Source: Phoronis australis
Lineage: Eukaryota > Phoronida > Phoronidae
Assembly (NCBI GenBank): GCA_002633005.1
Contig: NMRA01000194.1
Span: forward strand, 38,939-102,938
Direction of reading: 5' to 3'
DNA length: 64,000 nucleotides
The stretch's first letter is position 1, and every line of letters begins with the position of its first letter. Both the position numbers and the translations under genes were made by a program. The notes beneath the pieces are model-generated. The model was not told the DNA's origin. It did no database searches and was given only the letters and a program-made list of their open reading frames with translations. Of the stretch, positions 1 to 12,430 are shown in pieces.

Positions 1-354
1 CAAAAGCCGTAGAAAAAAGAGTTCGATGTAATAATAACCACCTTTGTTGAGAAATTTGTGCTAGCTATTACCTTTCCACTTCGGTAGGTTAGGGCTACAC
101 TTGAATAGGAAAGGTCGATCACCTGTTAAACTCGAAAAATATGAATGGGTCGCTGGATCTATTCAACAAGAGTAATAGGTAGTTACCTCGAGTTTTAATT
201 AATATAACTTTTTGATGACAACTTTATCACAGTAAAACACTTCGCTGTCAATGTTGGCAATCTGTCGGCTAAATTTCGTAAAGATCATAACTTTAAAACG
301 TGCTTACAAAGGCCACTGATATCACGACGTCCTTTCACAGATCTGTCTCACGCA
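1..354. other. Upstream region of the dispanin gene
   Basis: Non-coding sequence ahead of the first exon of the CD225/dispanin gene. The first 5' end of that transcript is expected somewhere here, but I see no clear TATA box or other landmark at a convincing distance from the start codon at 355. No repeat or other gene is recognisable. Confidence 0.3.
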
Positions 355-3300
355 ATGTCAGAGAAGGGTCAACCACCAGCCTACAGCCCGCAGCAGAACC
401 AAGGGTATGTCGATCCTCACGGCCCAGGATACGGCTATAACCAGCCAATGGATATGCGTTACGGGCCTACGGTGGCGACACAGGTTTGTTTAACATCATG
501 CGCGCACTCAGGGGAGGGGAGGCTCGGGGACTCAAGCGAGCCCCCCCCCCCCCCCNNNNNNNNNNNNNNNNNNNNNNNNNNNNNNNNNNNTTTTTTTTTT
601 TTTAGTCTTGCCGATATTTTGTTGGCAAAAGGTCCATATCGGCTGAAATCCCCTCCCCCCATATTGAAGGCTGGGTGCGCATGTTAACGTTGACTCGGAA
701 ATTCGCCTGAATCTTTTTAGGGGTGTTACAAGCGAATTCATGTCCGCTTCTCAAAAGCCTAGCTACGATCCCCTAAACACTGGTCCCTGACCAATGAACA
801 CTAAGCCCTCGATACCTGCTCCTCTAAATTACACACACACAGCGAAAAGTACTTCCTTTCTACGTTTTGGCTTCAACTTCGACGAAGTTCGGCGAAGTAC
901 GACGAAAATCTTCAATTTTTATGTTACCTAACCCTATTTGGTGTAGTGTTAGACAACGTATTTAAACCTTGGAATCGGCAGTACTAGCAGTAGAGAAAAA
1001 ACAAGTCACGTGATAGCGTGTAGTTGTTCGAGTATTCATCACCAATAAACAAGGACCACGTGATTTCATTCTACATCTTGGGTGACCGACATACCAAGAT
1101 CCATTGTAATGTGACTTATAGTCTACCTGGAAAAAGGCCAATTGTTATAGACCTTATTCACGCAGTCGCCGTTTTAAAAATTGGCCTCTTTTTAGGTTTA
1201 AAAAACAGTGCGTTTGAGACATAAATTGAAACGAGGCACGCGAAAAAGTCAAGTTCTGCTCTATGATTAAGCGTGGAACGCAATGTTTTTAAAACCAAAA
1301 AGAGACTTTGTAATATGGCGACTGCGGAAATAAAGTGTATGGTGCTTGTGCGTGGTTACAACCTCTTCCACAATCTTTATGCCATTGCACGGAGGATTCT
1401 AGTGTTTACTATCACTTCACTTCGACATTTTGCCGGACTCAAGACAAATAACATTAAAATGCTTAAGTAATCATAAAATAACAGGTCAGATTTACGTATC
1501 GCTGTAAATAACCGAGGACTTCGAAAATTATTGTCTGGTTAAGAACCTGATCAATCTTACTCCTCAACTGCACGGGAGTGTACAATCGGTGTAACGGTTG
1601 CCGGAGTACAACAGTTTATGTAAACACGTGATTTTGTAAAGAAATTCACGTGCTAAATTGCCTTGTGGTTTTCTGAATTAGAGAAAAACACAAAATGTTT
1701 TTTTTTGAAAATGCGTCGTAATTGTGCATTACTATTCTCATTTGTGGGTCCAAATCACGTCATAATAGTGGCAGCTACGTCATCACTAAACGTCCGAATA
1801 TGTTTGAACTTTTACCTAGTTGTTTCGCACAATGAGATTTACGATCACGTGCTGCTGAACTATTCCCTGTAACAAAAATAACACAGAATAAAGTCGGCTT
1901 TGAACAAGATCATTCGATACAATATTCGTGATTATAAACCGATGACTTTGTCATTTGTTTGACAAATACTCGTGTATTGAATTTCAGTTGAAAACTTGAG
2001 CATTTTTTCGACGTTATAGTTTCGTAGCACAGACATTCCTAGGCTGTGTGCCGTAGCTGCAGTCTTTTCACCCTGTGACAATCCCGGGACACAACATTAA
2101 TTTTCCAGTATGGCTGGATACATCTTTAAGCATTTGATATTCGAAGACCTGCACTTTAAGTTGCATGTTTTCTGTAAAAAAGAGGTTTATGCTCTCCTAA
2201 TGTTACATTATTTAACAAGAGGGGGTGCTGTACGCTGCCTCTTAATCCAATCACAAGCTGAGAAATTGAGAAGGTTCACAACATTTACTTACGAAGTGAT
2301 AAAAAATGAACTTCATGCTGGGGAACTCTCCAGTTCTGTTGATATCCATTACAAAAATGCTTGCGAATATTTTTTAAATCTTAATATTATGCTCAAATTT
2401 GACAAACTTGTGAAGGTCATATCGGATTCAAATCAAACTTTCACACACATGCATTGTTTTCCAAAAGCTGTTAGGAATTGTTTCCATAACATCTCAATAT
2501 GGCGTGGAAAATAAGTTGCAAACATTGTAAGTCTTGTCATTATGTACGCTCTTTCACAGTGCTACGAAAGGGTAGCACTGTGGGATGTTATTTATCATGG
2601 CTTCTCATTGGTTAAAGTAATGAAACCGACGTCATAACATTCAGTCTTTCCCATTGGTTGAAATATGGGGAACACCTTTGAGTTCACTGTTACGTAGTAT
2701 GGCGACCACCTTTGACTTGAATACTTGCGATTTATTAAAACAGGCAGTGATCGAAGTAAACAAAATCAAGGAAACCCAGATTCCGTGGCTTAGCCCAAAC
2801 GGGTATAGTGCATTGAAGGCGTGTGCAAGTGGTGGCTATGTCATCCATAATCTTCCGACCAAGCATGCGTATTCATGCCCACACACACGGAATTCCGTGT
2901 GTCGTTCACCATTCTGCGTGTCGTTCATCATGTTTCCACGGGGCCACTTTTCAGTATAGGTGGCGCGGTGTCAGGGTGTAGTCATTAGGTCACGTGATGT
3001 GGCCAACAGATGTCGTGCTGACAAGACTTAAAATGTTTGCAACATGTTTCCATAATGTTCCACTGTTGTATGAGAAGTTATCAAATATAATTATTTCATG
3101 ATTTTCGTAACAATACTCAAAAGTTGCATAAAACGAAAACGAAACTATAATTTAGATATCCGCAACAGCCACAAGATATCATCTTGAACGATTATGTCAA
3201 ATGAAATTTGGACAAGAAACTGACACTGCTGTTTTGCTAGCAATGCGGCATCCGTCTCAACAAAAGCTAGGGTCTCTGCAGGTGGTCAATACTAAATATT

Positions 3301-3759
3301 AAACTTACTGCAAACTTATCCGGATTTATCAGGGTTACAGAGCATTAATTTGTTCCAATGACTTTAACATCATTGGCATCTGACGATGGGATAAAACTAA
3401 TTCCGAATTTGTTTTTAAAATCATTGTGTGCATTTCAGCAAAACACCATTGTGGTCGGCCAGCCGGCGCCGCAGTCGACAGTCATCGTGACCCATGCTTC
3501 AAAGCCGCCAAATTTTCTCGGCCTGGCCATCTTCGTGTGCTTGATATGCAACTGTTTACTGGGCATGATCGCCATCGTCTTCTCCGTCATGTCGGACAGT
3601 GCGTACTCTGAAGGAAACGTGGAGGACGCCAGAAGCAAGGGGCGCGTGTCTATGTGGATCAGTGTGTCTGGCATGATTTTGTCCGGAGTCCTTTGCGTTA
3701 TCCTCATAATTCTCTACTTCACTGGGGTGTACGGGGCGTACGGTATTTACTACGGCTGA
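355..3759 (+). CDS. CD225/dispanin-family two-pass membrane protein (two exons: 355-483 and 3439-3759)
   Basis: Exon 1 runs from the ATG at 355 to 483 and ends CAG before GTTTGT. Exon 2 begins at 3439 after a pyrimidine-rich stretch ending TTTCAG, and stops at TGA 3757-3759. The join is in phase 0 and gives 149 residues. Residues 1-60 are rich in Pro, Gln, Gly and Tyr (PPAYSPQQNQGY, then a GYGY segment), a flexible cytosolic N-terminus with PPxY-like motifs. Exon 2 carries the family core: a first hydrophobic segment with the CNCLLGMIAIVFS signature, a polar loop (SDSAYSEGNVEDARSKGRVS) matching the usual Ala-Tyr...Gly-Asp...Ala-Arg loop of CD225 proteins, and a second membrane helix before a short Tyr/Gly-rich tail. 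Family members (IFITM, PRRT and TMEM relatives) sit in plasma or endosomal membranes. Which subfamily this is, and its function, cannot be read from sequence. The splice model is by eye. Confidence 0.85.
525..690. repeat. Poly-C-associated dispersed repeat fragment with assembly gap
   Basis: A run of C (541-555) leads into 35 N (556-590) and then a T run. The sequence after the gap, including GGCTGGGTGCGCATG near 670, resembles the right part of the hAT-like element at 26688-27327 (GACTGGGTGCGCGCATG near 27260). Both also carry a GGCAAAAGGTCCA/AGCAAAAGGTCCA-like block. It is probably a degraded relative of that element; its ends are not identified. Confidence 0.5.
556..590. other. Assembly gap (35 N)
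   Basis: Unknown bases between a C homopolymer and a T homopolymer, so real length is uncertain. Any open frame running through it is not evidence of coding. Confidence 0.99.
1480..1830 (+). repeat. Old dispersed repeat, copy 1 of 3
   Basis: Shares ordered blocks with 12120-12430 and partly with 14500-14590: CAGATTTACGTA near 1489, a CTTCGAAAA block near 1518, then GTGGGTCCAAATCACGTCAT near 1744, followed by a CATCACTAAACG block. The blocks lie in the same order and orientation, so this is one diverged repeat or segmental duplication. No coding potential is seen. Confidence 0.55.
2555..2582. repeat. Perfect 11-bp hairpin
   Basis: CACAGTGCTAC at 2555-2565 is followed by a six-base loop and its exact complement at 2572-2582. 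It could be a MITE end or a structured intronic RNA element; no function can be assigned. Confidence 0.8.
2883..2902. repeat. 20-bp perfect palindrome
   Basis: ACACACGGAATTCCGTGTGT is its own reverse complement. It lies in the dispanin intron and is followed by two more imperfect GTGTCGTTCA repeats. No function assigned. Confidence 0.8.
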
Positions 3760-4475
3760 TGTCACGTGGCGACCAACAGCCCATGTCCGGGAAAAGAAGG
3801 GCTACATTTCACAGCAAAGGACTATTTTAGGTGTACACCACGTGTTGTATCCAAACGGATTTTGAAAAATATCTATGTGTAGTGTATCACTGTTTCTGGC
3901 TTTCTGATATTTATTACGCTGGAAAGAACTATGTTTTGGCATTTAATTACACGTTTCAAATTTGTGTGGTGTACCATGTGTAGTACCTCGTTAGCGTTTT
4001 GAGATGGCACAAGCTGGCATATCTTCCGAGCCCCTAGCTTCTACGAATTTTTTTGCCCAGTCATTTTCACAAAATGCTCTGTGTGTAGATGCTGCATTTC
4101 ATATCGTGTAAGCAACAGCACTGCATGACTGAACAGCTGAACACGGTGCGCAATTATTCGCACCTTGTTGTCCTGAAAAAGGCTGTGATCACATTGTCCT
4201 GTTTTGAATATCGTGTGTCAACTGCCTGCCTGGGTTTACTGTTACGCGTGCTTGTAGATCACAATATTAACATTTAACGATAGAAAAAATGATAAGGGAC
4301 CAATTAATCTGCCTCACAATAATTCTTAACGTATTTTCCGTGACGAACTGTTGGCCAGAAAGCCAATGATTTTGCATTTTATGTTTGGGTTATATGAACA
4401 GTTAATGCTCACAATAGTGTTGCTTCACTGATTTATGGTTGTATGTTTGTCTTTGAATAAAACTTAAAGGCTTGT
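3760..4475 (+). other. 3' untranslated region of the dispanin gene
   Basis: Non-coding sequence between the TGA at 3757-3759 and the first canonical polyadenylation signal. It carries no other gene. The length, about 0.7 kb, is plausible for a 3' UTR. Confidence 0.5.
4456..4461 (+). terminator. Candidate polyadenylation signal AATAAA
   Basis: AATAAA lies about 700 bases past the dispanin stop codon. A second AATAAA begins about 40 bases further on, at 4496. Cleavage would be expected 10-30 bases downstream. There is no transcript evidence here. Confidence 0.5.
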
Positions 4476-4539
4476 ATTTTTGTAATGTACTTTGAGAATA
4501 AAAACTACGTTTAGTCTTACTAAGTGTAGTTTTCAATTC

Positions 4540-7500
4540 CAGAGGGGTTTAACCATGTTTTGGACGTGAAAAACAACATGGCTATTGGGAATGTCGAAAT
4601 ATCACTTCCCACGGTATACTACTGAACTTCGGCAATTCAGATTAGATAGAAATTTAACAGCGATGTAGGCCTATATAATATTTTCCTCTTTGACATATTT
4701 GTCTTGGTCAGCCAACGTCTTTCCATAGACATAATTTTTAAAGATGCAATGCCTTTCTTAATGAAACTTTAAGTCAGGGTAGAACTTTCAAACATGTTTT
4801 CGTACTGCAGAGGGAGATTCAGCCACCTCAAATCCCTCACTTAAGTAATAAAAATAATCGCAAGAGTGAGCAACACAATTCTACCACCGACTGTAACAAT
4901 GCAAAGTCCTTGGTTATAACTTCCATTGTTCTTGTGAAATTTCCAAGTGTAGTCGTACTCAAATGAGAACAAAAATTTTGCCTTATCGCTCTGTGGCACC
5001 ATTTTGTTTCGGATACCTTACAAAACCAAAAATCATTGAAGACATTTCGTGCCCAATGAAAACAATCTCGAAGTTTGCATGGACAGTTCTGTCGTTCAAC
5101 ATTGAAAAGTATTCCGGCACGATAACATAACCGGGTGTGGTGGGCTTAGGGAGGACTCTGAAATTTGGGCCTAGTTTGTGCCTCTCAAATAATATCCTTC
5201 CTACAGACTTGCTACAGGGACTACGTTGTGACATTGTAAGACCTTGATGAACTACCTAAGTTAGATTTTTTGTGGAGATCACCTCTAGTATTACAAAATT
5301 AATATAAAATGACTCCTTTTTGTATCCTATGTACTAAAAGTTCTCATACTTACGCACATTAAATCGATGGATTTTGGAGCCTCGTGAGCGATGTGCAGTG
5401 GATGTTAAGTTTGTGATTTTTTCGCATCACATCAATTTTTATCTAGTTACATGTAGCAGCAATCGCAACAAGCTGTGTTAGTCCCTGCAACACTGCATTA
5501 AGGTTGCTCGGAGATCATAAGCAGGGATATGCCTTAAAACCTGTCCCTCGATCAACCGTTGTACTTAAAACTATGGAGTTTCCAAACACCATAAAAGGGA
5601 TAAAGGGAAATGTACTCAACTTAATAGTAAGTTAGCGAGAACGATGGAGTAAGCGGAGTCACTCCTTCAAAAATGTTTAATGACCGTGTGCAANCCCCCC
5701 CCCCCCCCCAGTTATATCAGTGCTGCGCTGTCGTGGAGCTATGGTTGGCGCGCCATAGGGGGTTGGGGACTATAGCCCCCCCACACTTACTTCAGTGCTG
5801 CGCCGCCCATGGTCTGGCCTTGCCAATGCATAAAAATGCCTAGCATATTACGCGTTCTGCTTCTATCATGATATGCCGTCACGATTCCAGTCAACAGATC
5901 TTTCAGTCACCCGTCCACGAGCTTTAAACGATCGAGCGCGCTTGTTTTCCTCTAAATGTTCGTTACATTTGTGTTCCCGGTGTTTGTAGAGTTTGCCCTT
6001 CCATGGATCTGAAACAACGGTAACAAAACATCACGTACGGAGCCATTTGTCAACTTCGCCTCCGACAGCGTGCAGACATTTTTGATTCACCTCGTAATTG
6101 GCCTAGATATATAGTTACATGTATTTGTTCTGAGTGATCACAGAGACGGTAACTTATGGAAAATGTCGCGTTTATCCAAATTTGACTTTGAAATTGTGGG
6201 CATCAAGTTAGATATAAACGGAAATACTGACTTTGCTGAAAAATGGTTGCGTTATTCCCACGTTACGCCATCTATCGAAAAGATATAACGTGTTTACTGA
6301 GAAAACACTCGATCGCGCAATTGAGTTAGTACTTCGCTTATGAATGTAAATGCGATTTCGTGAATGTTTAGAAAACAAGTCGTTATTAATTATAGAGCTA
6401 GGTCGCCAGTTGGGAGACAAAATTGGTGAAACTTGGGGCCCGGCTTGAAACTTAGTCGCCCTTAGGCGACTGAGCGATCGGTGCGAAGCGGTATATCTCT
6501 GCTGAGCTATAAAAAGGTGGGCCCCGGTCGTCACAGTGTTTGAGCTATTCCACTCGGTAGCCTATATTATCCACCCTCTCATTCACNCCCCCCCCCCCCA
6601 CCCCTCAGTTGTCACAATATCCACCCTCTCTCATTTCAGTACCAGACGTATAAGTTGTCAGAATAGCATCATCGATTGCCACCAAAATTCTAGCTACTGG
6701 CTTAGATTGCCTCCTCTCCCTCCACACACACAATGACTAAATCGTTGGAGGTGCCCTTGTCACAGTGGGATGAGACCTTCTTTTGTGCAGGGCCCGACGC
6801 ACAGTACATTTTAAGTCTTAGTTGTTTACATATATGTAATTCATGTCCACAAAAGCAAGGACACTTGCTAGTGTCTTCCTGGTTGATACACTGTTGTTGC
6901 ACTTGAAATCATGTTGTTCTGTATTTTTGACGAAAATGAGCAATTACATTAATGAAACAACAAGTATACACTCGAACACAAACACGCACGCACACGCACA
7001 CACATTCATGCTTCAAAATTATAGTAAGTAAAAACGATTGGATTTTTTACTATTGCTTCAAACGATTGTTTAGGGTTTCCCAGAAGACTGTGGTACGGGG
7101 TTTCATATTTCTCAAAAGGAGATTATTTCTTATGGCACTACAGCTACAAAAATAATCTTTAAATGTCATATAGGCGGGTGTATTTTGGTCCTTAGCACAC
7201 AGCTAAATAAAGTATTGACACATGATTAATATCCAACTTATCTCCTCAAAATCACATCCAAAATATGCAGTCAATAGCATATCCTCGAGCTCATCTTAAA
7301 ATTCGTACTACGTAGAGCTCCGTCTGTGGTGGTCCTATAGCGAAGTGCGTCCCCTAGTGACAATTTCGTTCTTTTCGATCGTGTCGGTTTTCAGTGCATC
7401 TGGCGCTCTTGCTGCCAAATTGTATGTAGAATAGCCTTTAAATATGAGAGATGTATTCCTAATGACAACATCCTGGCTAACACTGATTTACGGACGGGAA

Positions 7501-7855
7501 GACCGCCATGACTTCCAGTAGGCGTTGTTTGTGCCTGTCTTATTACCCCAGATTTGCTGAAAGATTGCCGTAAAATTTGAAGACACCTTTCAAGAAAGAA
7601 AAACATGGTTGACGTTGATTTTCGAATGAATTCGACTAGTGTTATGCCTTCTAGTGTGGCTTTAAATGTTAGGTGTAATTTTGTATCTGCCTAGGCCCAA
7701 TACTCGATCTATACGAAATTAGGTACTAGATGAATTTGTATTATGAAACGATGTTACAGGACAATTTTCGGATGCCTCCGGGGTGTTGTACCGCTGGTAA
7801 CCATTTCGTTAGATTCGTGTCCAGTTTTTTGCGTCCGGCACTCTAACTGACAAGC
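4540..7855. other. Intergenic stretch without recognisable genes
   Basis: No ORF with recognisable motifs on either strand. Minor features are C runs interrupted by single N at 5695 and 6586, and a CA/CG-rich microsatellite near 6977-7005. A minus-strand frame at 4983-5234 (83 codons) has no family signature. Confidence 0.6.
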
Positions 7856-8050
7856 ACTGATTCGCCGTAAAATGCAACAATTTCGTAAAATGTAACAACT
7901 GTTACATTTACGTCATTGTTACATTTTACGGTGCTAAGCCTCTCCAAAAATGTAACAAGTTGTTACATTTTACGTAGTTGTTACATTTCATGTCGAACGC
8001 ACATGTGAGAAATGTACCATTGTTAAATTTTACGAAACCCACGTCATATT
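7856..8050 (+). repeat. MITE-like palindromic repeat (TGTTACATTTTACG family), copy A
   Basis: About 190 bases built from alternating TGTAACA and TGTTACATTTTACG blocks that fold on themselves. The whole segment recurs in inverted orientation at 10295-10490, collinear from the CGCCGT end to the ACGTCATATT end. The two copies are either independent foldback MITEs or the terminal repeats of one 2.6 kb element. Confidence 0.75.
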
Positions 8051-10294
8051 GCAAATGAAATGACCAAAATCAAGAACAAGCTGCATCTGTCACTGCCGGG
8101 GGGTACTGGAGTATTTTAGATGAAGAGTGCCTCCCAAAAATTGAATACCTACCCGCTTAGAGAATGGGCTCGAACAAAAAAGTGGCCCATTTAGAGACTA
8201 ATTTGTGTAAAAATTCGCACTTTCTCACACTTCTGTTCCAGAAATTCAGGAAAGCCACCTTTTAGATATAGTTTTGTCGAAAATGGCGCCATTTTGGAGA
8301 GTATTTTTTCTGTGAAAAAACATACTTTTGGGTTGCACTTTTCGTATACATCTTCTATAAGAATGACACGGGCTGACACGACATGAATTTGGCTACCTAT
8401 TATCATTTTTATTAGTATTACATTACTATTACTACTGTTACTACTTTTAATACTATTACTACTATCACTAGTATTACTCATTATCGTTTTTGTTATCGTT
8501 ATTATTATTATTAATAATAATATTTTTAACTTTATTTAATGAGGACACAATACATTTATGTTTCAATGTTGTCATCAGGCAACTGCTGTTCCAAGAGGAT
8601 TTTAAAGGGGCTCCTATGTTCAGCTTTAACGATATTGTGAGGAACGTCTTGGCAGCTGTGGATGCAGAATAGGCCTATTTTTGTAAACGAGGAGGCCGAG
8701 ATTGAAAATCTCGTTTAGGCGTGCACCAACTTCAAAAACTGATTATTTCTGAACTATCGGCAAGCACTGTATTATTTGTAAATAAAACTATATCCATCTG
8801 TAGTTTACCACGAAGAACTGAATTCAAACCGCAATATTGTCTCTGACTTGTTGAAAACATTCCTTGTCAAAAAACTGGGGATCGTTCCACCATGCTGTGT
8901 ATAAGTTCAAAAATTGCGTTAAGTTTAACTCTGGAGGCAGACATTTTCGAGAACTAACGACTAGTCGGCTGCGGTCACCGGGTCATTGGAATAGCTGGTA
9001 GTGGACAAAACACGCAACGATTTTATGTGGAATGTGCCCCAATATTCTTTGAAAAGAACAGTGATTTAACAGAATGATTTGAAAAAGGTTTCGTTGAAAG
9101 TGGATTGCATGGAACAAAACCGCCAACGTCGAAGTCAGTGATGTTTAAATGCAATGCATCAAAAGGATTAATATACCAAATTCCCTTATCTGCGAGCTGC
9201 AACAAAAAAGTGGCGCCTCATGAGACACGTGACTTCACGTACATTAATAATAGAATGTCCTTATTTATGTGTACTTCGAACTAACGAACATTTACCAAAT
9301 AGCAATTTTAATTCACATTTTATCTTAAAAGATAATGGGAAGAGAAAGTGCATGTTTTTGCAGTCCGAAAGGCCGACAGTCAGCTTTTTTGGATTATTGC
9401 CCATTTAAACTATCGACCTTGACCCGGTATGAGCAAAATCTTTATGTCCCTTCAGAGTGCAAAATATTTTCTATTTCCCCAGCTAGGCATGCCATTTTTA
9501 TATGTACACGTCACGGTTTGACCTGTTGTTACCACCACTACTTCAGACATGCCTGGCATCATAGGAACAATGACATAATTTCTTTCGTTACTATGCCGTC
9601 ACTTTTTTAAGCTAATGGCTCGCCCTTCTCAAAGTCGATATTTTGCTATTGCTTTGGCAAAATCCGTCAACCTCCGGCAAATAAATGCGTGCTTTTATTT
9701 CCTTCCAAAACAATGTCTTTAAGAAATTGTCATTCGTAACTAAGGTGGTAGACAGCAAACGCAGTCATCAGAAACTTTGGTTTTGCTCCTTTTGTGTGAA
9801 GATGACTCCAAGGCAATAAAACACTGGCCGAAATAAACCAAACTATCGGGGACTAAAACGGGTGTTTTTTCTATCATGGCTTCCGAAATTGAATTTTCCA
9901 TGAAAATTTTGCTTTGTTGTTCGTTCCCGAAGAAATGCGATAAATATTAGTCAAATGCGATGTCGTTGTTGTTCTTATCAAGGGAAGTGTGTTTACTGTA
10001 ATGCCAGATACACAATTGGTTTATAACACGTGATCGCCAAGAAAAGATTGCAAGAACGCGTTAACGATAAAAACTTGTTACCTGATCCTGGAAGCTCCTT
10101 TCTGTGGAGTTGAAACTGTACGCTGTGCAGTTTTTACTATACCATACTCATGTTAAAAAACATGGAAAGTAAATAGGGACATATCTATAAAGTCGACCTG
10201 GCACATTTGATAGAATTTCATTCACACATTCCGAGAAAGAAGGCGTTAAGTGTGTCAACGGTTTTCTTCCGTGTGACAAATACCATACTCAAGA
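8051..10294. other. Sequence between the inverted TGTTACA repeats
   Basis: No recognisable gene. It contains a trinucleotide microsatellite (8395-8525) and otherwise unremarkable AT-rich sequence. If the two flanking repeats are the ends of one transposon, this is its non-coding interior. Confidence 0.5.
8395..8525. repeat. Imperfect (TTA/CTA)n microsatellite
   Basis: A run of interrupted trinucleotides of the ATT/ACT type that ends in ATTATTATTATTAATAATAA. It generates artefactual low-complexity frames on both strands. Confidence 0.9.
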
Positions 10295-10490
10295 AATATG
10301 ACGTCGCTTTCGTAAACTGTAACAATGGTACATTTCTCGCATGTGCATTCGACGTAAATTGCAACAATTTCATAAAATGTAACAACTTGTTACATTTTAG
10401 GAGAGGCCTAGCAACGTAAAATGTAACAATGACATAAAATGTAACAACTGTTAATACTAATAAATTATTACATTTCACGGCGTATCAAAG
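10295..10490 (-). repeat. MITE-like palindromic repeat, copy B (inverted)
   Basis: Reverse-complement counterpart of 7856-8050, with the same order of blocks: CGCCGTGAAATG, several TGTTACATTTTA motifs, GAGAAATGTACCATTGTTA, then ACGTCATATT. Moderately diverged from copy A. Confidence 0.75.
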
Positions 10491-11151
10491 CACATTTGCG
10501 GGATTTGTTCCTTTTGATGTTAGCTTGGCTAACAAGTTCAGTGATGGGTTGTTGTCAGTTTTGTCATAAATGGTCCAATACGATTTATTCATTTTTGGGA
10601 AAATCTGACGACTGGCCGGGTATGCCCCCTAGCAGTGGCGTCGAGAGTGGGACATGAAGACCACAGCCCCTGGGCCCGCTGGCTAAGTAAAAACAAAGAC
10701 AAAAACAGAAAGATAAAAAGTTTAATTTTCTTAAGGGTTTGAGCCATTTGGCTTCAGTTGGACAAAGATGTAACCTCGAGATTCAAAACTAGAAGTGTCA
10801 TGAGAAGAATTTCTCTTTCCTCAATTACGACTAATAATGGTGCAAAAGTCGAGACCATTACTCCTGATTTGCAGTCTTTTCTACTGAAACGATTTTTTGC
10901 AAATTTGTTAATTAAAAAATGTGCAGTTTTTAGGTTCCCTGATTTGTGGAAATTATAATCACTCTCTATCACAATTTTGCTCTTTAGTTGCATTTGGTCA
11001 CTGAGGTTGGGTGTCGTCCAAAGAATTTTGTCAGCTTTTCAATCCATGCACGCACTATGTCCACGCATTGATTAGCCGTGCGTTTCCATTGTGGATTTCT
11101 TATTAGGTGTTGAGACACGCATGCACTACAAATATAATGTACAATGTCAGG

Positions 11152-11233
11152 TTATTAATAAAAACAATAACGGTTTTTGAACGGCTTGACATGTTTCGGT
11201 GTCATTTTAACACCGCTGTTATTTTTATTAATA
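11152..11233. repeat. Nested hairpin of about 82 bases
   Basis: The outer arms, TATTAATAAAAACAATAACGG and its near-complement near 11213-11233, enclose an inner CGGTGT...ACACCG stem. It looks like a tiny foldback element or a stable RNA hairpin; nothing nearby indicates which. Confidence 0.6.
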
Positions 11234-12119
11234 TATGCTGCTAGTGCCTAATCATAACTTCTTGATTCTCAAATTCATGTGGTCTACATTCGAGCCATGT
11301 TCTGCTCCGTTTTGTTCATTTCGCCAAGTTTTCGCGCTTTCATGTTTTGTTTTGCTGAAGTACTTTCAACAATATTTTGATGACTGTTTATAGACTTGTG
11401 TTAGCAAACCACTTAACTACGTCGTGCTAAATGACTTTGTGATTCAGTGAATTAATTAGGTCAGTTACACAGCGTAACGTTATTTCTGAACATGTTATAC
11501 ACCTAATATTACGTGCATGGTATTACCGTGAGAGGTACTTTAATGTAATTTAATTGATTAATAAAGTCTATATCAGAAATCTTTGTTTTTCTTTCACATT
11601 TTTTTAAAAAAGCGTTTTCCAATGTTAGTTCCTAGTGGCTAACGCTCGTCTGCCGTCACTGAGGCTGTACCGTGGGTGAAGGCAAAGAGATAAATTAAGC
11701 TTATTATGTATATAGCTCATTGGGTGAATGCCTCTCGGCTACAGAACTGTGCTTAATGTGTATAATTCGTCTGCGATCTCGGCTCTCAAAAGTTCATAAT
11801 ACAAGTTTACTGCCGTGTAGTGTTGATTATTAGTGGAACGATGCCGTTCTCGGCACCGGCCAGGAAAGGGCCCCGACTACGTTGCCTTTCCTTGGTGCAA
11901 GCTGTATACTAAATATACAGCGGCCGTTGCACCGACGTGTGTTTCAGGAATGAGCTGTCAGGTTTTGAGACTTCGAAAAGACGCCTTTACACTCCCCTGT
12001 CGATGCCCATATCCCGTATCCCGTTGCCTTGCTGCTAAAGGTATCCGGCTGCTATTTGCTTTCGATCAGTATGGCGTCATGTTTTGGACTCAGTCAAATA
12101 AAAGTGAAATACGAAAATT

Positions 12120-12430
12120 AAAACGATAATAACCAGTGCAGATTTACGTACCATTGTAAATTATTTGCACTTCGAAAAGTATTACCTGGCGGCGCTTTCA
12201 CGGTTGCCTGGGAGCAAACAGTGGGTGCAGCTGTTGTGGGAACCCACCAATTATTTCAAACACATATTTTTTTTCAATATGTCAATAACATATACTAATT
12301 TGCCCTCGTGTCTGCATGTTTCGAAAAAATCCTAGACCTGCGGCTAAGCATTTGTGGGTCCAAATCATGTCATAACAGCAGCGCTTTGAGCTACATCATC
12401 TCTAAATGCCAGAATTCTTTACCTCTGGAT
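12120..12430 (+). repeat. Old dispersed repeat, copy 2 of 3
   Basis: Matches 1480-1830 in ordered blocks: CAGATTTACGTACC, CACTTCGAAAAG, CACGGTTGCC, then GTGGGTCCAAATCATGTCAT and a CATCTCTAAATG block. It also matches the third, shorter copy near 14500-14590 over the last block. Confidence 0.55.

Larger units (their letters stand above)
484..3438 (+). other. Intron 1 of the dispanin gene
   Basis: A 2.96 kb intron bounded by GTTTGT at the donor and TTTCAG at the acceptor. It holds a poly-C-associated repeat with an assembly gap (about 525-690), an old dispersed repeat (about 1480-1830), a perfect 11-bp hairpin (2555-2582) and a 20-bp palindrome (2883-2902). Several open frames of 60-134 codons, such as 2110-2514, show no recognisable motif, and I do not regard them as genes. 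Confidence 0.7.

Noticed and set aside
2110-2514. 134-codon frame in the dispanin intron
   Set aside because: No homologous motif recognised, AT-rich composition, and no splice or promoter context.
3435-3707. Minus-strand frames opposite exon 2 of the dispanin gene
   Set aside because: Antisense shadow of the transmembrane exon.
4983-5234. 83-codon minus-strand frame
   Set aside because: No recognisable domain, no start context and no neighbouring exon.
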